Assembly (NCBI RefSeq): GCF_003383095.1
Contig: NZ_PSYW01000005.1
Coordinates: 124,001 to 188,000 of the forward strand
Direction: 5' to 3'
Length of the DNA stretch: 64,000 nucleotides
Origin: Haloferax sp. Atlit-12N
GTDB taxonomy: Archaea; Halobacteriota; Halobacteria; Halobacteriales; Haloferacaceae
A program made the position numbers and the translations under genes. This document shows, piece by piece, positions 1 through 8,493 of the stretch. Position 1 is the stretch's first letter. Every line of letters begins with the position of its first letter. The notes below the pieces were generated by a model that was given only the letters and a program-made list of their open reading frames with translations, ran no database searches and was not told the origin of the DNA.

Positions 1-44
1 TAGACCACGTCTACGCCGTCGTCGTCGAAAGAGAGAATCGTCAT
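1..44 (-). CDS. Truncated CDS, N-terminus only (runs off window)
   Basis: Reading leftward from an ATG at 44 gives MTILSFDDDGVDVV before the window edge, with no stop. A TATA-like GTTAAATA on the opposite strand at 69-76 lies about 28 nt upstream of this ATG, which fits a leaderless haloarchaeal gene. Fourteen residues are too few to name a family. The start and promoter are visible; the function is unknown. Confidence 0.5.
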   Translation of the reverse strand, partial: MTILSFDDDGVDVV

Positions 45-135
45 ACCTCTCTTTGTTTCCCGCGAGTAGTTAAATACGCGTCGTCGTCGCGAAACCGGCG
101 TCCTCCGTCGTGTCTGACGTTCGTCTTGCGGACGG

Positions 136-142
136 TTTATTA
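136..142 (+). promoter_or_regulatory. TATA-like box of the bactofilin gene
   Basis: TTTATTA is centred 27 nt upstream of the GTG at 166. This spacing supports a leaderless transcript starting at that GTG rather than at the upstream GTG at 151. Confidence 0.5.
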
Positions 143-165
143 CGGCACGGGTGTTGGTTCGGAGC

Positions 166-1017
166 GTGTCACTGGGTACGGACCCGCTCGATACGCTCGA
201 AATTCCCGACGGGACGACGGTCGAGGAACACGACCTCGTCACCGACGGCGATGTCGTCGTCGGCGGGCAGAGCACCGTCGAGTTCGGCGTCCGCGGACAG
301 AACGTCCTCGCGGGCGAGCGCGTCACCTTCGGCGGCGACATCGAGGCCGAAGCCGACTGCCGACTCGACATGCTCGACGACGTGGCCGGCAACGTCCTCG
401 TCGGCAACGACGCCTACCTCGGCGAGCGCGTCCACATCGCCGGCCGCCTGATGGTCTCGGGCGACCTCGACATCGGCGACGACGTCGACATCGAAGAGGG
501 GTTCGAGGCCAACGGGTGGATCGTCATCCGCAACCCGATTCCGACGCTCGTGTTCTACTTCATCGTCCTCTCGCAACTCCTTCGACTCGGCGAGGACGAG
601 GCGGCAGACGAACTCGCCGAGACGCTCTCGGGCGAGTCGCCGCACGACCCGCTCGTGATTCCCCGGAACGCCACCGTCTCCGACGACGCGTGGCGCGTCT
701 CGACGCCCGCCCACGTCGGCTCCGACTGCCGCATCCACGGCAACATCCGCGCGAAGTCCATCGACCTCGCCGAGGACAACAACGTCTTCGGGAGCCTCCG
801 CGCCCGCGACGACATCGTCGTCGGGAGCGGGACGCGCATTCACGGCGACGTGACCACCCGAAACGGCGAGGTCCGCATCCACGAGGACGCGCGCGTCCTC
901 GGCGACGTGTCCTGCAACGACCTCGTGCTCGAAGCCGGCGCGCACGTCGACGGCACGATGCGCGCCCGCGGCGAGATGCGTATCCACCGCGACAACCTCC
1001 CGCGCGAGGCCGAGTAA
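166..1017 (+). CDS. halA: Bactofilin-family polymer-forming protein (halofilin A type)
   Basis: A 283-residue protein of short repeats in V/I-x-G-D/N-V/I patterns, typical of the bactofilin beta-helix (polymer-forming cytoskeletal family). Two beta-helical halves, about residues 1-120 and 180-275, are separated by a hydrophobic stretch at 122-141 (NPIPTLVFYFIVLSQLLRLG), possibly a membrane-associating helix. The GTG at 166 is chosen because a TATA-like box sits 27 nt upstream. In Haloferax volcanii a bactofilin called HalA polymerises, accumulates at curved membrane and affects the disk-to-rod transition. Identity with HalA is inferred from family and neighbourhood, from memory, so the symbol is likely but not proven. 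Confidence 0.8.
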   Translation: MSLGTDPLDTLEIPDGTTVEEHDLVTDGDVVVGGQSTVEFGVRGQNVLAGERVTFGGDIEAEADCRLDMLDDVAGNVLVGNDAYLGERVHIAGRLMVSGDLDIGDDVDIEEGFEANGWIVIRNPIPTLVFYFIVLSQLLRLGEDEAADELAETLSGESPHDPLVIPRNATVSDDAWRVSTPAHVGSDCRIHGNIRAKSIDLAEDNNVFGSLRARDDIVVGSGTRIHGDVTTRNGEVRIHEDARVLGDVSCNDLVLEAGAHVDGTMRARGEMRIHRDNLPREAE

Positions 1018-1136
1018 CCGATTCCGAATCCGAATCCGAGACCGACCGAGCGACTGCGACCCCCGTGCGCCGCGATAGCAACAGTCGCCGTTTGTGCTTA
1101 CCCAACGATTAATCCCTCTGGTGGAGAGTGTCGTCT

Positions 1137-2000
1137 ATGGACAATCGACTGAAACTTCTCTCGGTCGCCCTCCTCGTCCTCCTCGCCGGGTGTACCGGCG
1201 GCGCGGCGGACGGCGGTGCCGGTGGGTCTGAGAGCGTCTCGCTCGCCGCCGATACCGGTGGCTCCGCCGAGGCCGAACAGGCGGGCGGCGACGACCTCCC
1301 GCAGGCCCAGCGGCGGGCGGTCATCAAGAACGGGCAGATAGAACTGACCGTCGACGAGTTCAACGAGTCGCGCGACGCGGTCGAATCGACCGCCGAGTCC
1401 TACGGCGGCTACGTCAGCGACTCCAACGAGTACGTCAACCGCCGGAGCGGCGGCACCTACCGCTCGGGCCAACTCGTCGTGCGCGTCCCCTCCGAGGACT
1501 TCTCGGCGTTCATGACCGACATGAAGGACCTCGGCGAGGTCGAGCGCGTCGAGACGAACTCGCAGGACGTGACCGACCAACTGGTCGACATCGAAGCGCG
1601 GTTGAGCAACCTCCGCGCCCAGCGCGACCGCCTCCGCGAACTCTACGAGTCGGCTAACACGACCGAGGACGTGCTCGCGGTCGAAGAGCGCCTGACCGAG
1701 GTCCAGACGGAAATCGAGCGGCTCGAAGCCCAGAAGCAGTCGCTCGAAGACCGCGTCGCCCTCTCGACCGTCCGGGTCTCGCTGTCCGAGCGACCGCCCG
1801 GCCCGGCGCAGTGGTACGACACGCCAGTCTTACAGGCGTTCTCCGAGTCGATTAACGGTGCGTTCGTCGCCCTTCGGGCGCTCGTCGTCGCCGTCGCCTA
1901 CGCGGTCCCGTACCTCGTCGTCTTCGGCGGCCTCCTCGCGATTCTCGGGAGCGGGGTGGTGCTCGCCGGCCGCGCCGCATTCAGGCGACTGACTGACTGA
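1137..2000 (+). CDS. DUF4349 lipoprotein
   Basis: A 287-residue exported protein. The signal peptide ends in a lipobox, LLAGC, with Cys19 as the likely lipidated residue. A Gly/Glu-rich linker is followed by the DUF4349 domain, about residues 60-235. That domain contains a long Leu/Glu/Gln coiled coil (about 145-205) before the SLSERPPG segment. One transmembrane helix near 245-275 ends in a basic tail. The ATG at 1137 is preceded by an AT-rich GATTAAT about 27 nt upstream. DUF4349 proteins are surface membrane proteins without a defined activity. Both a lipid anchor and a C-terminal helix are present, suggesting a tethered extracellular domain. Confidence 0.8.
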   Translation: MDNRLKLLSVALLVLLAGCTGGAADGGAGGSESVSLAADTGGSAEAEQAGGDDLPQAQRRAVIKNGQIELTVDEFNESRDAVESTAESYGGYVSDSNEYVNRRSGGTYRSGQLVVRVPSEDFSAFMTDMKDLGEVERVETNSQDVTDQLVDIEARLSNLRAQRDRLRELYESANTTEDVLAVEERLTEVQTEIERLEAQKQSLEDRVALSTVRVSLSERPPGPAQWYDTPVLQAFSESINGAFVALRALVVAVAYAVPYLVVFGGLLAILGSGVVLAGRAAFRRLTD

Positions 2001-2075
2001 CTACCTCGGTTTCGCTCGCCGCTCGCATCCCTTCGCACGCGAGCGTTTTTCCGCGTCCGTCACTATCGTCGAGCC

Positions 2076-3251
2076 ATGCTCTCTCTCGCGTTAGCCGGCA
2101 AGCCGAACGCCGGCAAATCGACGTTCTACACGGCCTCGACGCTCGCCGAGGTCGACGTGGCGAACTACCCCTTCACGACTATCGACGCGAACCGCGGCGT
2201 CACGCACGCTCGCACCCGCTGTCCCTGTCTCGACCGCGACGAGCGCTGCGGCAACTGCGAGGACGGCATCCGTTACGTCGCCGTCGAACTCGTGGACGTG
2301 GCAGGGCTCGTTCCCGGCGCGCACGAGGGTCGCGGCCTCGGCAATCAGTTCCTCGACGAGCTGACGAACGCGGACGCCATCGTCAACGTCGTGGACGCCT
2401 CTGGGGGAACGAACGCCGAGGGCGAACCCGTCGAAGTCGGGAGCTTCGACCCCGTCGAGGAGGTCGACTTCATCGAGGAGGAACTCGAACAGTGGCTCGC
2501 GGGCATCGTCCACAAGAACTGGGAGTCCGTGGTCCGCAAGTCCCGGTCGCCCGACTTCGATATGGACGACGCCCTCTCGGACCTCCTGACGGGCGTCGGC
2601 GCGAGCGAGTACGACATCGCCGCCGTCCTGCGGGGCCTCGACTACTCGCCGAATCCCCAAGACTGGGACGACGAGGACCGCGTCGAACTCGCCCGCGCGA
2701 TTCGCCAGCGGACCAAGCCAATCGTCCTCGTCGCCAACAAGGTCGACATCGCGCCCCCGGAGAACCTCGAACGACTCGCCGAGACGGGAAAGCCCGTCAT
2801 CGCCGCGACCGCGGACGGCGAACTCGCCCTTCGACGGGCCCGCGAGGCGGGTATCATCGACTACCATCCCGGCGACGACGACTTCGAGCTCGTCGGCGAC
2901 GTGAGCGGCGCACAGGAGAAGGGCCTCGAACGCATCCGCGACCTGATGGGCGACCACGGCGGCACCGGCACGCAGGAAGCCATCGACACCGCGGTCTACG
3001 ACGTGCTCGACCAAATCACGGTCTACCCGGTCCAAAACGAGTCGAAGTGGACCGACGGCACGGGGAACGTCCTCCCCGACGCCTTCCTCCTCCCGCGGGG
3101 GTCGACACCGCGGGACCTCGCGTACGCGGTCCACTCCGACATCGGTGACGGCTACCTCCACGCGGTCGACGCGCGAGCGAAGCGCCGCATCGCCGAGGAC
3201 CACGAACTCGAAGAGGGCGACGTCATCAAAATCGTCTCGACGGCGAAGTAA
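2076..3251 (+). CDS. YchF/OLA1-family translation-associated GTPase/ATPase
   Basis: A 391-residue P-loop protein. G1 is GKPNAGKST at residues 8-16, G3 is DVAGL near residue 75, and an ANKVD motif serves as G4. A TGS domain lies at the C-terminus, about 310-390, ending in EEGDVIKIVSTAK. The long helical region between G3 and G4 is the usual archaeal YchF/OLA1 arrangement. A Cys-rich patch (CPCLDRDERCGNC) near 48-60 lies where archaeal members carry extra cysteines. The family binds ribosomes and nucleotide and is linked to translation and stress. Length and motifs are complete, so family assignment is firm, while the precise cellular role is not. Confidence 0.93.
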   Translation: MLSLALAGKPNAGKSTFYTASTLAEVDVANYPFTTIDANRGVTHARTRCPCLDRDERCGNCEDGIRYVAVELVDVAGLVPGAHEGRGLGNQFLDELTNADAIVNVVDASGGTNAEGEPVEVGSFDPVEEVDFIEEELEQWLAGIVHKNWESVVRKSRSPDFDMDDALSDLLTGVGASEYDIAAVLRGLDYSPNPQDWDDEDRVELARAIRQRTKPIVLVANKVDIAPPENLERLAETGKPVIAATADGELALRRAREAGIIDYHPGDDDFELVGDVSGAQEKGLERIRDLMGDHGGTGTQEAIDTAVYDVLDQITVYPVQNESKWTDGTGNVLPDAFLLPRGSTPRDLAYAVHSDIGDGYLHAVDARAKRRIAEDHELEEGDVIKIVSTAK

Positions 3252-3319
3252 CTGTCAGAAGTTCGTCTTTTCCCTGGATTCGTTGTTTCTCATCGGTCAG
3301 TTCTTCGTCTGCCACGCCA

Positions 3320-3369
3320 CATATAAACTAAATTTCGCTATACAGAATTGGGGTGGTGGAGGGGGTGGG
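3320..3369 (+). promoter_or_regulatory. Orphan TATA box followed by a G-rich tract
   Basis: The gap between the GTPase gene and the convergent small gene holds a strong TATA-like CATATAAAC at 3320-3328. About 27 nt downstream is a G-rich stretch at 3350-3369 with runs of four, two, two, five and three G, able in principle to form a quadruplex. No ORF of either strand follows at the expected distance. It may drive a short untranslated RNA ending against the opposing gene. That role is inference only. Confidence 0.3.
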
Positions 3370-3493
3370 CGCAAGTCGTGGGTTCACCGGGAAAGGATTG
3401 AACACAGGGTGCGGAGCCGTCGCTGTCAGTTCGTTTGTCGTGAGGCTCACGCGTCGTGATTCGCACAGAAAATGATTCGTCGCGGGTGACGGC

Positions 3494-3739
3494 TCAGAGG
3501 TCTTTGGCGACGCGAAGTTCCGTGTCGGTGACCGTCTCGACGGAGTCGGCCGGAACCTCGATGTCGTCGCCGTCGGCGTCGCCGAAGCCGAGGCCCTGCA
3601 GGACCGCTTCAGCGAGGTCCGGGTCGGGTTCGACGTACGCGATTTGGGCGTCCGTGTCGACTTCGGTCACGATTCCGATCTGTTCGGCTTCCTCGTCCAT
3701 GAGGAACTTCCCTTCGTCGGCGGTCGAGAGCACTGACAT
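3494..3739 (-). CDS. Small PRC-barrel-like protein, uncharacterised
   Basis: An 81-residue acidic protein starting MSVLSTADEGKFLMDEE. The pattern of short beta strands (IGIVTEVD, QIAYVEPDP, DIEVPADSVETV, ELRVAKDL) resembles a PRC-barrel-type small beta barrel. The ATG at 3739 is preceded on its own strand by GGTTATTATG (3765-3774), about 29 nt upstream, so a leaderless start is likely. A longer reading frame extends upstream to 4105 but passes through that promoter and under the DUF5367 gene, so it was not used. No function can be assigned. Confidence 0.7.
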   Translation of the reverse strand: MSVLSTADEGKFLMDEEAEQIGIVTEVDTDAQIAYVEPDPDLAEAVLQGLGFGDADGDDIEVPADSVETVTDTELRVAKDL

Positions 3740-3821
3740 CCGCCCAATCGTTAATTCCGAGTGACATAATAACCTACGGCCCCGTACGAACGCTGATACT
3801 CCTCGCCCGCGTACGAAGTGC

Positions 3822-4241
3822 ATGACAATCAGTTCACAGGTCTCCGAGACCGACGCGCCCCGTCTCCCGCTGTCGGAGACGCGGGTGCTTCTCGGCGTCG
3901 GACTGGCGATTGCCCTCGTCGCCGGACTCGTTTTCCGCGTCGTCGGCCAACTCGTGTTAGTGCCTTCCCGCCCGCTGGTCACGGCCGCGGTGTTCGCGCT
4001 GACGGTGCCCGTGATGTGGGCGCTCGCAGTCGGCATCTTCCGGTGGCGCGGGCTCTCCGGGGGCGCGAAACGGGAGGCCGCGGTGCTGCTCGTCGTCCCG
4101 GGCATGCTCGTCGACGCGGTCTCGACGGCGCTGTTCTCGGTCGTCTACCCGAACATGGGCCTCGAAGCCGCCGGGCTCTTCGGGGGGCTGTTGCTCTTGG
4201 CGTACGCGACGGTGCTGGTCGCGGGATTCGTCGGTCGGTGA
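3822..4241 (+). CDS. DUF5367-like four-helix membrane protein
   Basis: A 139-residue protein with a short polar N-terminus and four predicted membrane segments (about 22-42, 52-75, 87-107, 115-137). The PGMLVDAVSTALFSVVYPNM stretch between helices three and four resembles DUF5367 membrane proteins. It is divergent from the small barrel gene at 3739 and convergent with the antiporter gene. No enzymatic motif is visible. Family assignment is moderate and function unknown. Confidence 0.7.
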   Translation: MTISSQVSETDAPRLPLSETRVLLGVGLAIALVAGLVFRVVGQLVLVPSRPLVTAAVFALTVPVMWALAVGIFRWRGLSGGAKREAAVLLVVPGMLVDAVSTALFSVVYPNMGLEAAGLFGGLLLLAYATVLVAGFVGR

Positions 4242-4369
4242 CCCAATTCGGGCCGACGCTTCCATCGTTAAGCCGCCGCTCGCCGACGGTGCGGCTCTCC
4301 TCTCTTCTCCTCAGCCATGCGCGACGACGCGAAAAATAGGGCGCGAAGCGACGGTCCGATTGCGACTCG

Positions 4370-5938
4370 TCAGTCGGAGTCCGACGAGGAACCGAAGGCG
4401 GTCGGGACGCTCACGTCGGCGTGTTGCGAGAGGTAGTACGCGAGCGCGAACAGCGCGACGACGCCGACGCCGAGGAGCGCCAGCGAACCCACGCCGTAGC
4501 CGCTGGCGAGGAACAGCCCCGTCGCGACGGCGCCGCAGAGCACGGCGTACGGAATCTGCGTGTTCACGTGGTCGACGTGGTCCGCGCCGGCGAACATCGA
4601 CGAGAGGACCGTCGTGTCGCTGATGGGCGAACAGTGGTCACCGAACAGCGAGCCGGTGAGAATCGCCCCGATGGCACCGGGAAGCGGCGCGCCGAGCTGG
4701 TAGGCAAGCGGCACCGCGACGGGGAACATGATACTCATCGTTCCCCACGACGTGCCTATCGAGAACGAGATGATGGCCGCGGCGAGGAAGACGACCGCGG
4801 GCAGGAGTTCGGGCGTGATGACGCCTTGGGCGACACTGACGACGAACGCACCGACGCCGAGCGCCTGGCTGACACCGCCGATGGTCCACGCCAGCGAGAG
4901 GACGGCCACGGGGAACATGACCATCTTGAAGCCCTCGAAGATGGCGTCGCTGACGGCTTCGAGTTCGACGCGGGCGTGGCCGACGAGGATGGCGAGCAGC
5001 AGCGCGCACGCCGAGAAGACGCCCCAGAGGATGGCGTCGGCGGTGGCCGCGTCCTTCAGCGCCTCGACGGGTGCCTGCCCGGGCCAGCCGCCGGAGTACA
5101 GCAGGCCGAAGCCGGTGACGGCGACGAGCGTGACGATGGGCGCGGCGAAGTACCACCAGCGCGAATCGACGTAGTCGGGCGTGACGATGTCCTCCTCGCG
5201 CGTCTCGATGAGGGGGTCGGCGTCGTCGCCGAGGACCTTCCCCTCTTCTTTCGCGCGGCGCTCGGCGCGCTTCATCGGCCCGAAGTCCCAGTCCATCACG
5301 ACGAGGATGAACACGAGAACGACCGCGAGCAGGCTGTAGAAGCGGAACGGAATACTCTGGAGGAACACCACGAAGGCGCTCTGGTCGATGCCGAGCGAGG
5401 CGAACTGCTCGCGGATGAGGCCGACCTCGAAGCCGACCCACGTCGAGACGACGGCGACGCTCACCACGGGCGAGGTTGTCGAATCGAGCAGGTACGCGAG
5501 CTTCTCGCGGCTGATGTCGAACTTGTCGGTGATAGGCCGCATCACCGAGCCCGTAATCATCGTGCTCGCGTAGGAGTCGACGAAGATGAGCATCCCGAGG
5601 ACGCTCGTCCCCAACGCGGCCTGTTTCCGGGTCTTGATGCGGGCGATGATGCGCTGTGCGAGCGCGTTCATCCCGCCCGAGAGGAATATCATCCCGAGCA
5701 TCGCACCCGAGAGGAACGTAAACAGGAGGAGTTTGCTGTTGAACGACTCGGTCACGTTGTTGATGACCAACTGGAGGGAGTACGCCGCCCCGCCGATTGG
5801 GTTCCATCCCACCAGGATGGTCGCACCGATCCAGATGCCGGTGAAAAGCGAGAGGAGCACCTGCCGACTGAGCAGCGTCAGCACGATTGCGAAGAGCGCC
5901 GGCAGCAGGCTGATGACTCCCTGCGTCTCTGCGGGCAT
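4370..5938 (-). CDS. NhaC-family Na+/H+ antiporter
   Basis: A 522-residue polytopic membrane protein with about twelve hydrophobic segments. Features typical of the NhaC/COG1757 family are the repeated helix-breaking segments VDSYASTMITGSVMRP and STTSPVVSVAVVSTWVGFE in the first half, and IGTSWGTMSIMFPVAVPLAY with GDHCSPISDTTVLSS in the second. A hydrophilic acidic loop near residues 225-255 faces the cytoplasm in such transporters. The family exchanges Na+ for H+, or amino acids in some members; for a halophile, Na+ extrusion is the simplest inference. It is monocistronic, between the DUF5367 and aminotransferase genes. Confidence 0.85.
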   Translation of the reverse strand: MPAETQGVISLLPALFAIVLTLLSRQVLLSLFTGIWIGATILVGWNPIGGAAYSLQLVINNVTESFNSKLLLFTFLSGAMLGMIFLSGGMNALAQRIIARIKTRKQAALGTSVLGMLIFVDSYASTMITGSVMRPITDKFDISREKLAYLLDSTTSPVVSVAVVSTWVGFEVGLIREQFASLGIDQSAFVVFLQSIPFRFYSLLAVVLVFILVVMDWDFGPMKRAERRAKEEGKVLGDDADPLIETREEDIVTPDYVDSRWWYFAAPIVTLVAVTGFGLLYSGGWPGQAPVEALKDAATADAILWGVFSACALLLAILVGHARVELEAVSDAIFEGFKMVMFPVAVLSLAWTIGGVSQALGVGAFVVSVAQGVITPELLPAVVFLAAAIISFSIGTSWGTMSIMFPVAVPLAYQLGAPLPGAIGAILTGSLFGDHCSPISDTTVLSSMFAGADHVDHVNTQIPYAVLCGAVATGLFLASGYGVGSLALLGVGVVALFALAYYLSQHADVSVPTAFGSSSDSD

Positions 5939-6068
5939 GACAAACGTTTCGTCACCGGCTCCCGAATTTAAGGGTTTTCACTTCGAGACCCGAGAATAAG
6001 ACGTATCGGATGCCGTGAGTTGCCGTAGTTCGGTCGACGAATCGGGCGGCTTCGGACGCTTGAGTATC

Positions 6069-7190
6069 TCAGACGACCGCGTCGTACGCCTCGCCCATTA
6101 TCTCGATGGCCTCGCGGAGCGACTCGGTGTCGGTCGCGTACGACAGGCGGGCGTAGCCGTGGCCGTGTTCGCCGAACGCCTCGCCGGGGACGATAATCAC
6201 GCCGCGGTCGATGCACTCGTCGACGAAGCCCTCGGGAACCTCGGGCATGACGTAGAACGCGCCGCCCGGCGACGGGACGGTGAGGCCGATATCTTCCAGC
6301 CCCTCGACGACGAGGTCGCGGCGCTCGCGGAACGTCTCGGTCATCTCCTCGATGCGGTCCTGTGGTCCGCTAAGCGCGGCTTCGGCCGCGAACTGCGCCG
6401 GCGCGGAGGCGCACGCCTGCACGTACTGGTGGACGCGGAGCATGCGCTCGACCCGGCGGGTGGAGCCGTACACCCACCCGAGCCGCCAGCCGGTCATCGA
6501 AAAGAGCTTCGAGGCCGAGTTGACGACGACGACGTTGTCAGTCTCGGCGAACTCGATAGGAGAGCGGTGCTCGCCCTCGAAAACGGTGTACTCGTACACC
6601 TCGTCGGAGATGCAGAGCACGTCGTGCTCGTCGGCGATGCGGGCGAACTCGGCGATATCGTCGGGCGGCGACACCGCGCCCGTCGGGTTACCGGGGCTGT
6701 TGACGACGAACGCCGCGGTGTCCTCGGTGATGGCCTCTTCGACCGCCGCGGGGTCGAGCGTCAGGTCGTCGCGGAGCGGGACCGGCACCGGTTCGCCGCC
6801 GGCGAGTTTGGTGAGCGCGTCGTAGGAGACGAAGCCGGGGTCGGGGATGATGACCTCGTCGCCCTCGTTCACGTGCGCCTCGATGGCGATGTGGAGCGCC
6901 TCGCTGCCCCCGGCCGTGGCGATGACATCGTCGGCGTCGAGGTCGACGCCCTGGTCGCGGCGGTGCTTCTCGGCGATGGCCTCGCGCAGGCTTGGGAGGC
7001 CCTTGTTCCCCGTGTAGCCGTCCGCCTCGCCGGCCTCGATGGCCTCAACGGCCGCCCGTCGGGCGTGGTCCGGGGCCGGGAAGTCTGGCTGGCCCAGTCC
7101 GAGGTTGATAGCGTCTTCGCCAGCCGCTTCGAACACCTTGCGAATACCGCTGATGGAGATGCGCTCCACCCGGTCGGAGAAGTGCGTCAT
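6069..7190 (-). CDS. Class I/II PLP-dependent aminotransferase
   Basis: A 373-residue fold-type I aminotransferase. It has the N-terminal INLGLGQPDF motif, the TAGGSEALHIA cofactor-binding turn, NSPGNPTGAV, and the SASKLFSMTGWRLGW segment containing the Schiff-base Lys. The C-terminal RLSYATD carries the carboxylate-binding Arg. Length is close to archaeal aspartate/aromatic aminotransferases. Substrate cannot be read from sequence; aspartate, aromatic or alanine-type transamination are all possible. AACTATCCC about 30-38 nt upstream of the ATG (7220-7228, minus strand) may be the promoter. It is divergent from the ABC-transporter operon. Confidence 0.88.
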   Translation of the reverse strand: MTHFSDRVERISISGIRKVFEAAGEDAINLGLGQPDFPAPDHARRAAVEAIEAGEADGYTGNKGLPSLREAIAEKHRRDQGVDLDADDVIATAGGSEALHIAIEAHVNEGDEVIIPDPGFVSYDALTKLAGGEPVPVPLRDDLTLDPAAVEEAITEDTAAFVVNSPGNPTGAVSPPDDIAEFARIADEHDVLCISDEVYEYTVFEGEHRSPIEFAETDNVVVVNSASKLFSMTGWRLGWVYGSTRRVERMLRVHQYVQACASAPAQFAAEAALSGPQDRIEEMTETFRERRDLVVEGLEDIGLTVPSPGGAFYVMPEVPEGFVDECIDRGVIIVPGEAFGEHGHGYARLSYATDTESLREAIEIMGEAYDAVV

Positions 7191-7416
7191 ATCCTATCCG
7201 GTGTCCCCGTTCGGGATAGTTCTTCCCACGCACGGTCGCGGCAGACTCATTGACTCCGTGACGTGACCGGGGGCGTTTCCCGGGTTTTTCTGCCGCTATC
7301 TGAGAGACGACAATTCAGAAAAACCGACCGATTCAACCCTGGTAACAGCCGTAAAACCGTGTTTTCTCGGTTTCGACGCGTCATCTACCGCGTCTATCGT
7401 TACCGGGTACGCGCCC

Positions 7417-7425
7417 CGAATAAGG
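7417..7425 (+). promoter_or_regulatory. TATA-like box of the ABC importer operon
   Basis: CGAATAAGG is centred 26 nt before the ATG at 7447, consistent with a leaderless three-gene transcript. The rest of the 256-bp divergent region shows no convincing riboswitch fold. Confidence 0.5.
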
Positions 7426-7446
7426 CACTGATTCGTAACGAGGGCA

Positions 7447-8493
7447 ATGACAGAGGCACCACGCTCGACTTCGATTAGCCGTAGACGATTCCTGCAGGGG
7501 TCCGGCCTCGCCGCGACCGCCGGCCTCGCGGGCTGTCTCGGCGGGTCCGGCGGAAGCGGGCTGGACGAACTCAACGTCGCCTACATGCCCATCTACCCGG
7601 ACATGCAGTACTTCGTGATGGAAGAAGAGGGGCTGTTCGACGAGCTTTCGGCCTCGGTGTCGGGCAAGAAGTTCTCCGATGGACCGAGCATCGTGCAGGC
7701 GTCGGCGACGGGGGACTTCGACGTGATGATGTTCGGCATCGTCCCGGCGATGATCATCATGGACAAGGGTATTCCCGCGAAAATCACCGCGGCGAACATC
7801 AAAAACGCGATGGAGATTCTCGCCACCGACGACTTCGCCGCGCTGTGGGAGGAACATGGGAAAGACGCCTTCGCCGAGTTCGAGGCGCAGAAGGGCCGCA
7901 AGTTCACCTTCGGAACCTTCCCGCCGGGGTCGGTTCCGGACATCCTGCTTCGCTACTGGATTCAGAACACGCTCGGGCTCGACCCCGAGGAGGACGTGAA
8001 CATCAAGGGTCTCGGCGGCGCGGCCGCGGTCCAGCAGGCGCTCCTCTCGAACAACGTCGACGGCACGAGCATCATGGAACCCGTGCCGACGGTCATCGAC
8101 GCTAACGACGCGCCGTTCCAGCCCATCGCGTGGGCGGGCGACTTCATGCCCGGCCAGCCCGCGGCGGTCACGCTCATGCACGACCGCCTCCGGCAGGACA
8201 ACCGCGACCTCGCCACGGAGTTCGTCGAACTCCACCAGCAGGCGACGAACTTCGTCGCCGACAACCCCGACACGGCCGCCCAGCACGCGAGTTCGGTCAT
8301 CGGCGAGAGCGCGCTCCCGGTCGAGACCGCCCGCGCGGCGCTCGACTCCCCCGCGTCGGACTTCATCACAGACCCCCACGACATCGAGGGCGGGGCCAAA
8401 ATCTTCGCCGACTACGCCCAGACGCTCGGGAAGACGGAAGCGCAGTTGACCGTCGACGAGATGTTCGATTACGGCATCTACGACTCCCTATGA
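7447..8493 (+). CDS. Tat-exported substrate-binding lipoprotein of ABC importer (NMT1/SsuA-like)
   Basis: A 348-residue binding protein. It has a twin-arginine signal (SRRRFLQ, residues 11-17) and a lipobox LAGC with Cys30, so it is probably exported folded and lipid-anchored, the usual haloarchaeal route. The mature part follows the NMT1/SsuA/TauA pattern: LNVAYMPIYPDMQYFVMEEEG, then FGTFPPGSVPDILLRYW and VDGTSIMEPVPTVID. Its stop overlaps the start of the permease (ATGA at 8490-8493), and the ATPase follows in the same way. Substrates for this class include sulfonates, taurine, nitrate and thiamine precursors. Which applies here cannot be told. Confidence 0.88.
   Translation: MTEAPRSTSISRRRFLQGSGLAATAGLAGCLGGSGGSGLDELNVAYMPIYPDMQYFVMEEEGLFDELSASVSGKKFSDGPSIVQASATGDFDVMMFGIVPAMIIMDKGIPAKITAANIKNAMEILATDDFAALWEEHGKDAFAEFEAQKGRKFTFGTFPPGSVPDILLRYWIQNTLGLDPEEDVNIKGLGGAAAVQQALLSNNVDGTSIMEPVPTVIDANDAPFQPIAWAGDFMPGQPAAVTLMHDRLRQDNRDLATEFVELHQQATNFVADNPDTAAQHASSVIGESALPVETARAALDSPASDFITDPHDIEGGAKIFADYAQTLGKTEAQLTVDEMFDYGIYDSL

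Noticed and set aside
4421..5971. Plus-strand open frame (516 codons) opposite the NhaC gene
   Set aside because: Composition is Arg/Glu/His-rich antisense shadow with no domain; the antiporter on the other strand is clear.
7254..7330. Possible TPP riboswitch (CTGAGAGACGA) before the ABC importer
   Set aside because: Only a short CTGAGA resemblance; the other conserved blocks are missing, and the TATA box at 7417 would place it outside the transcript.
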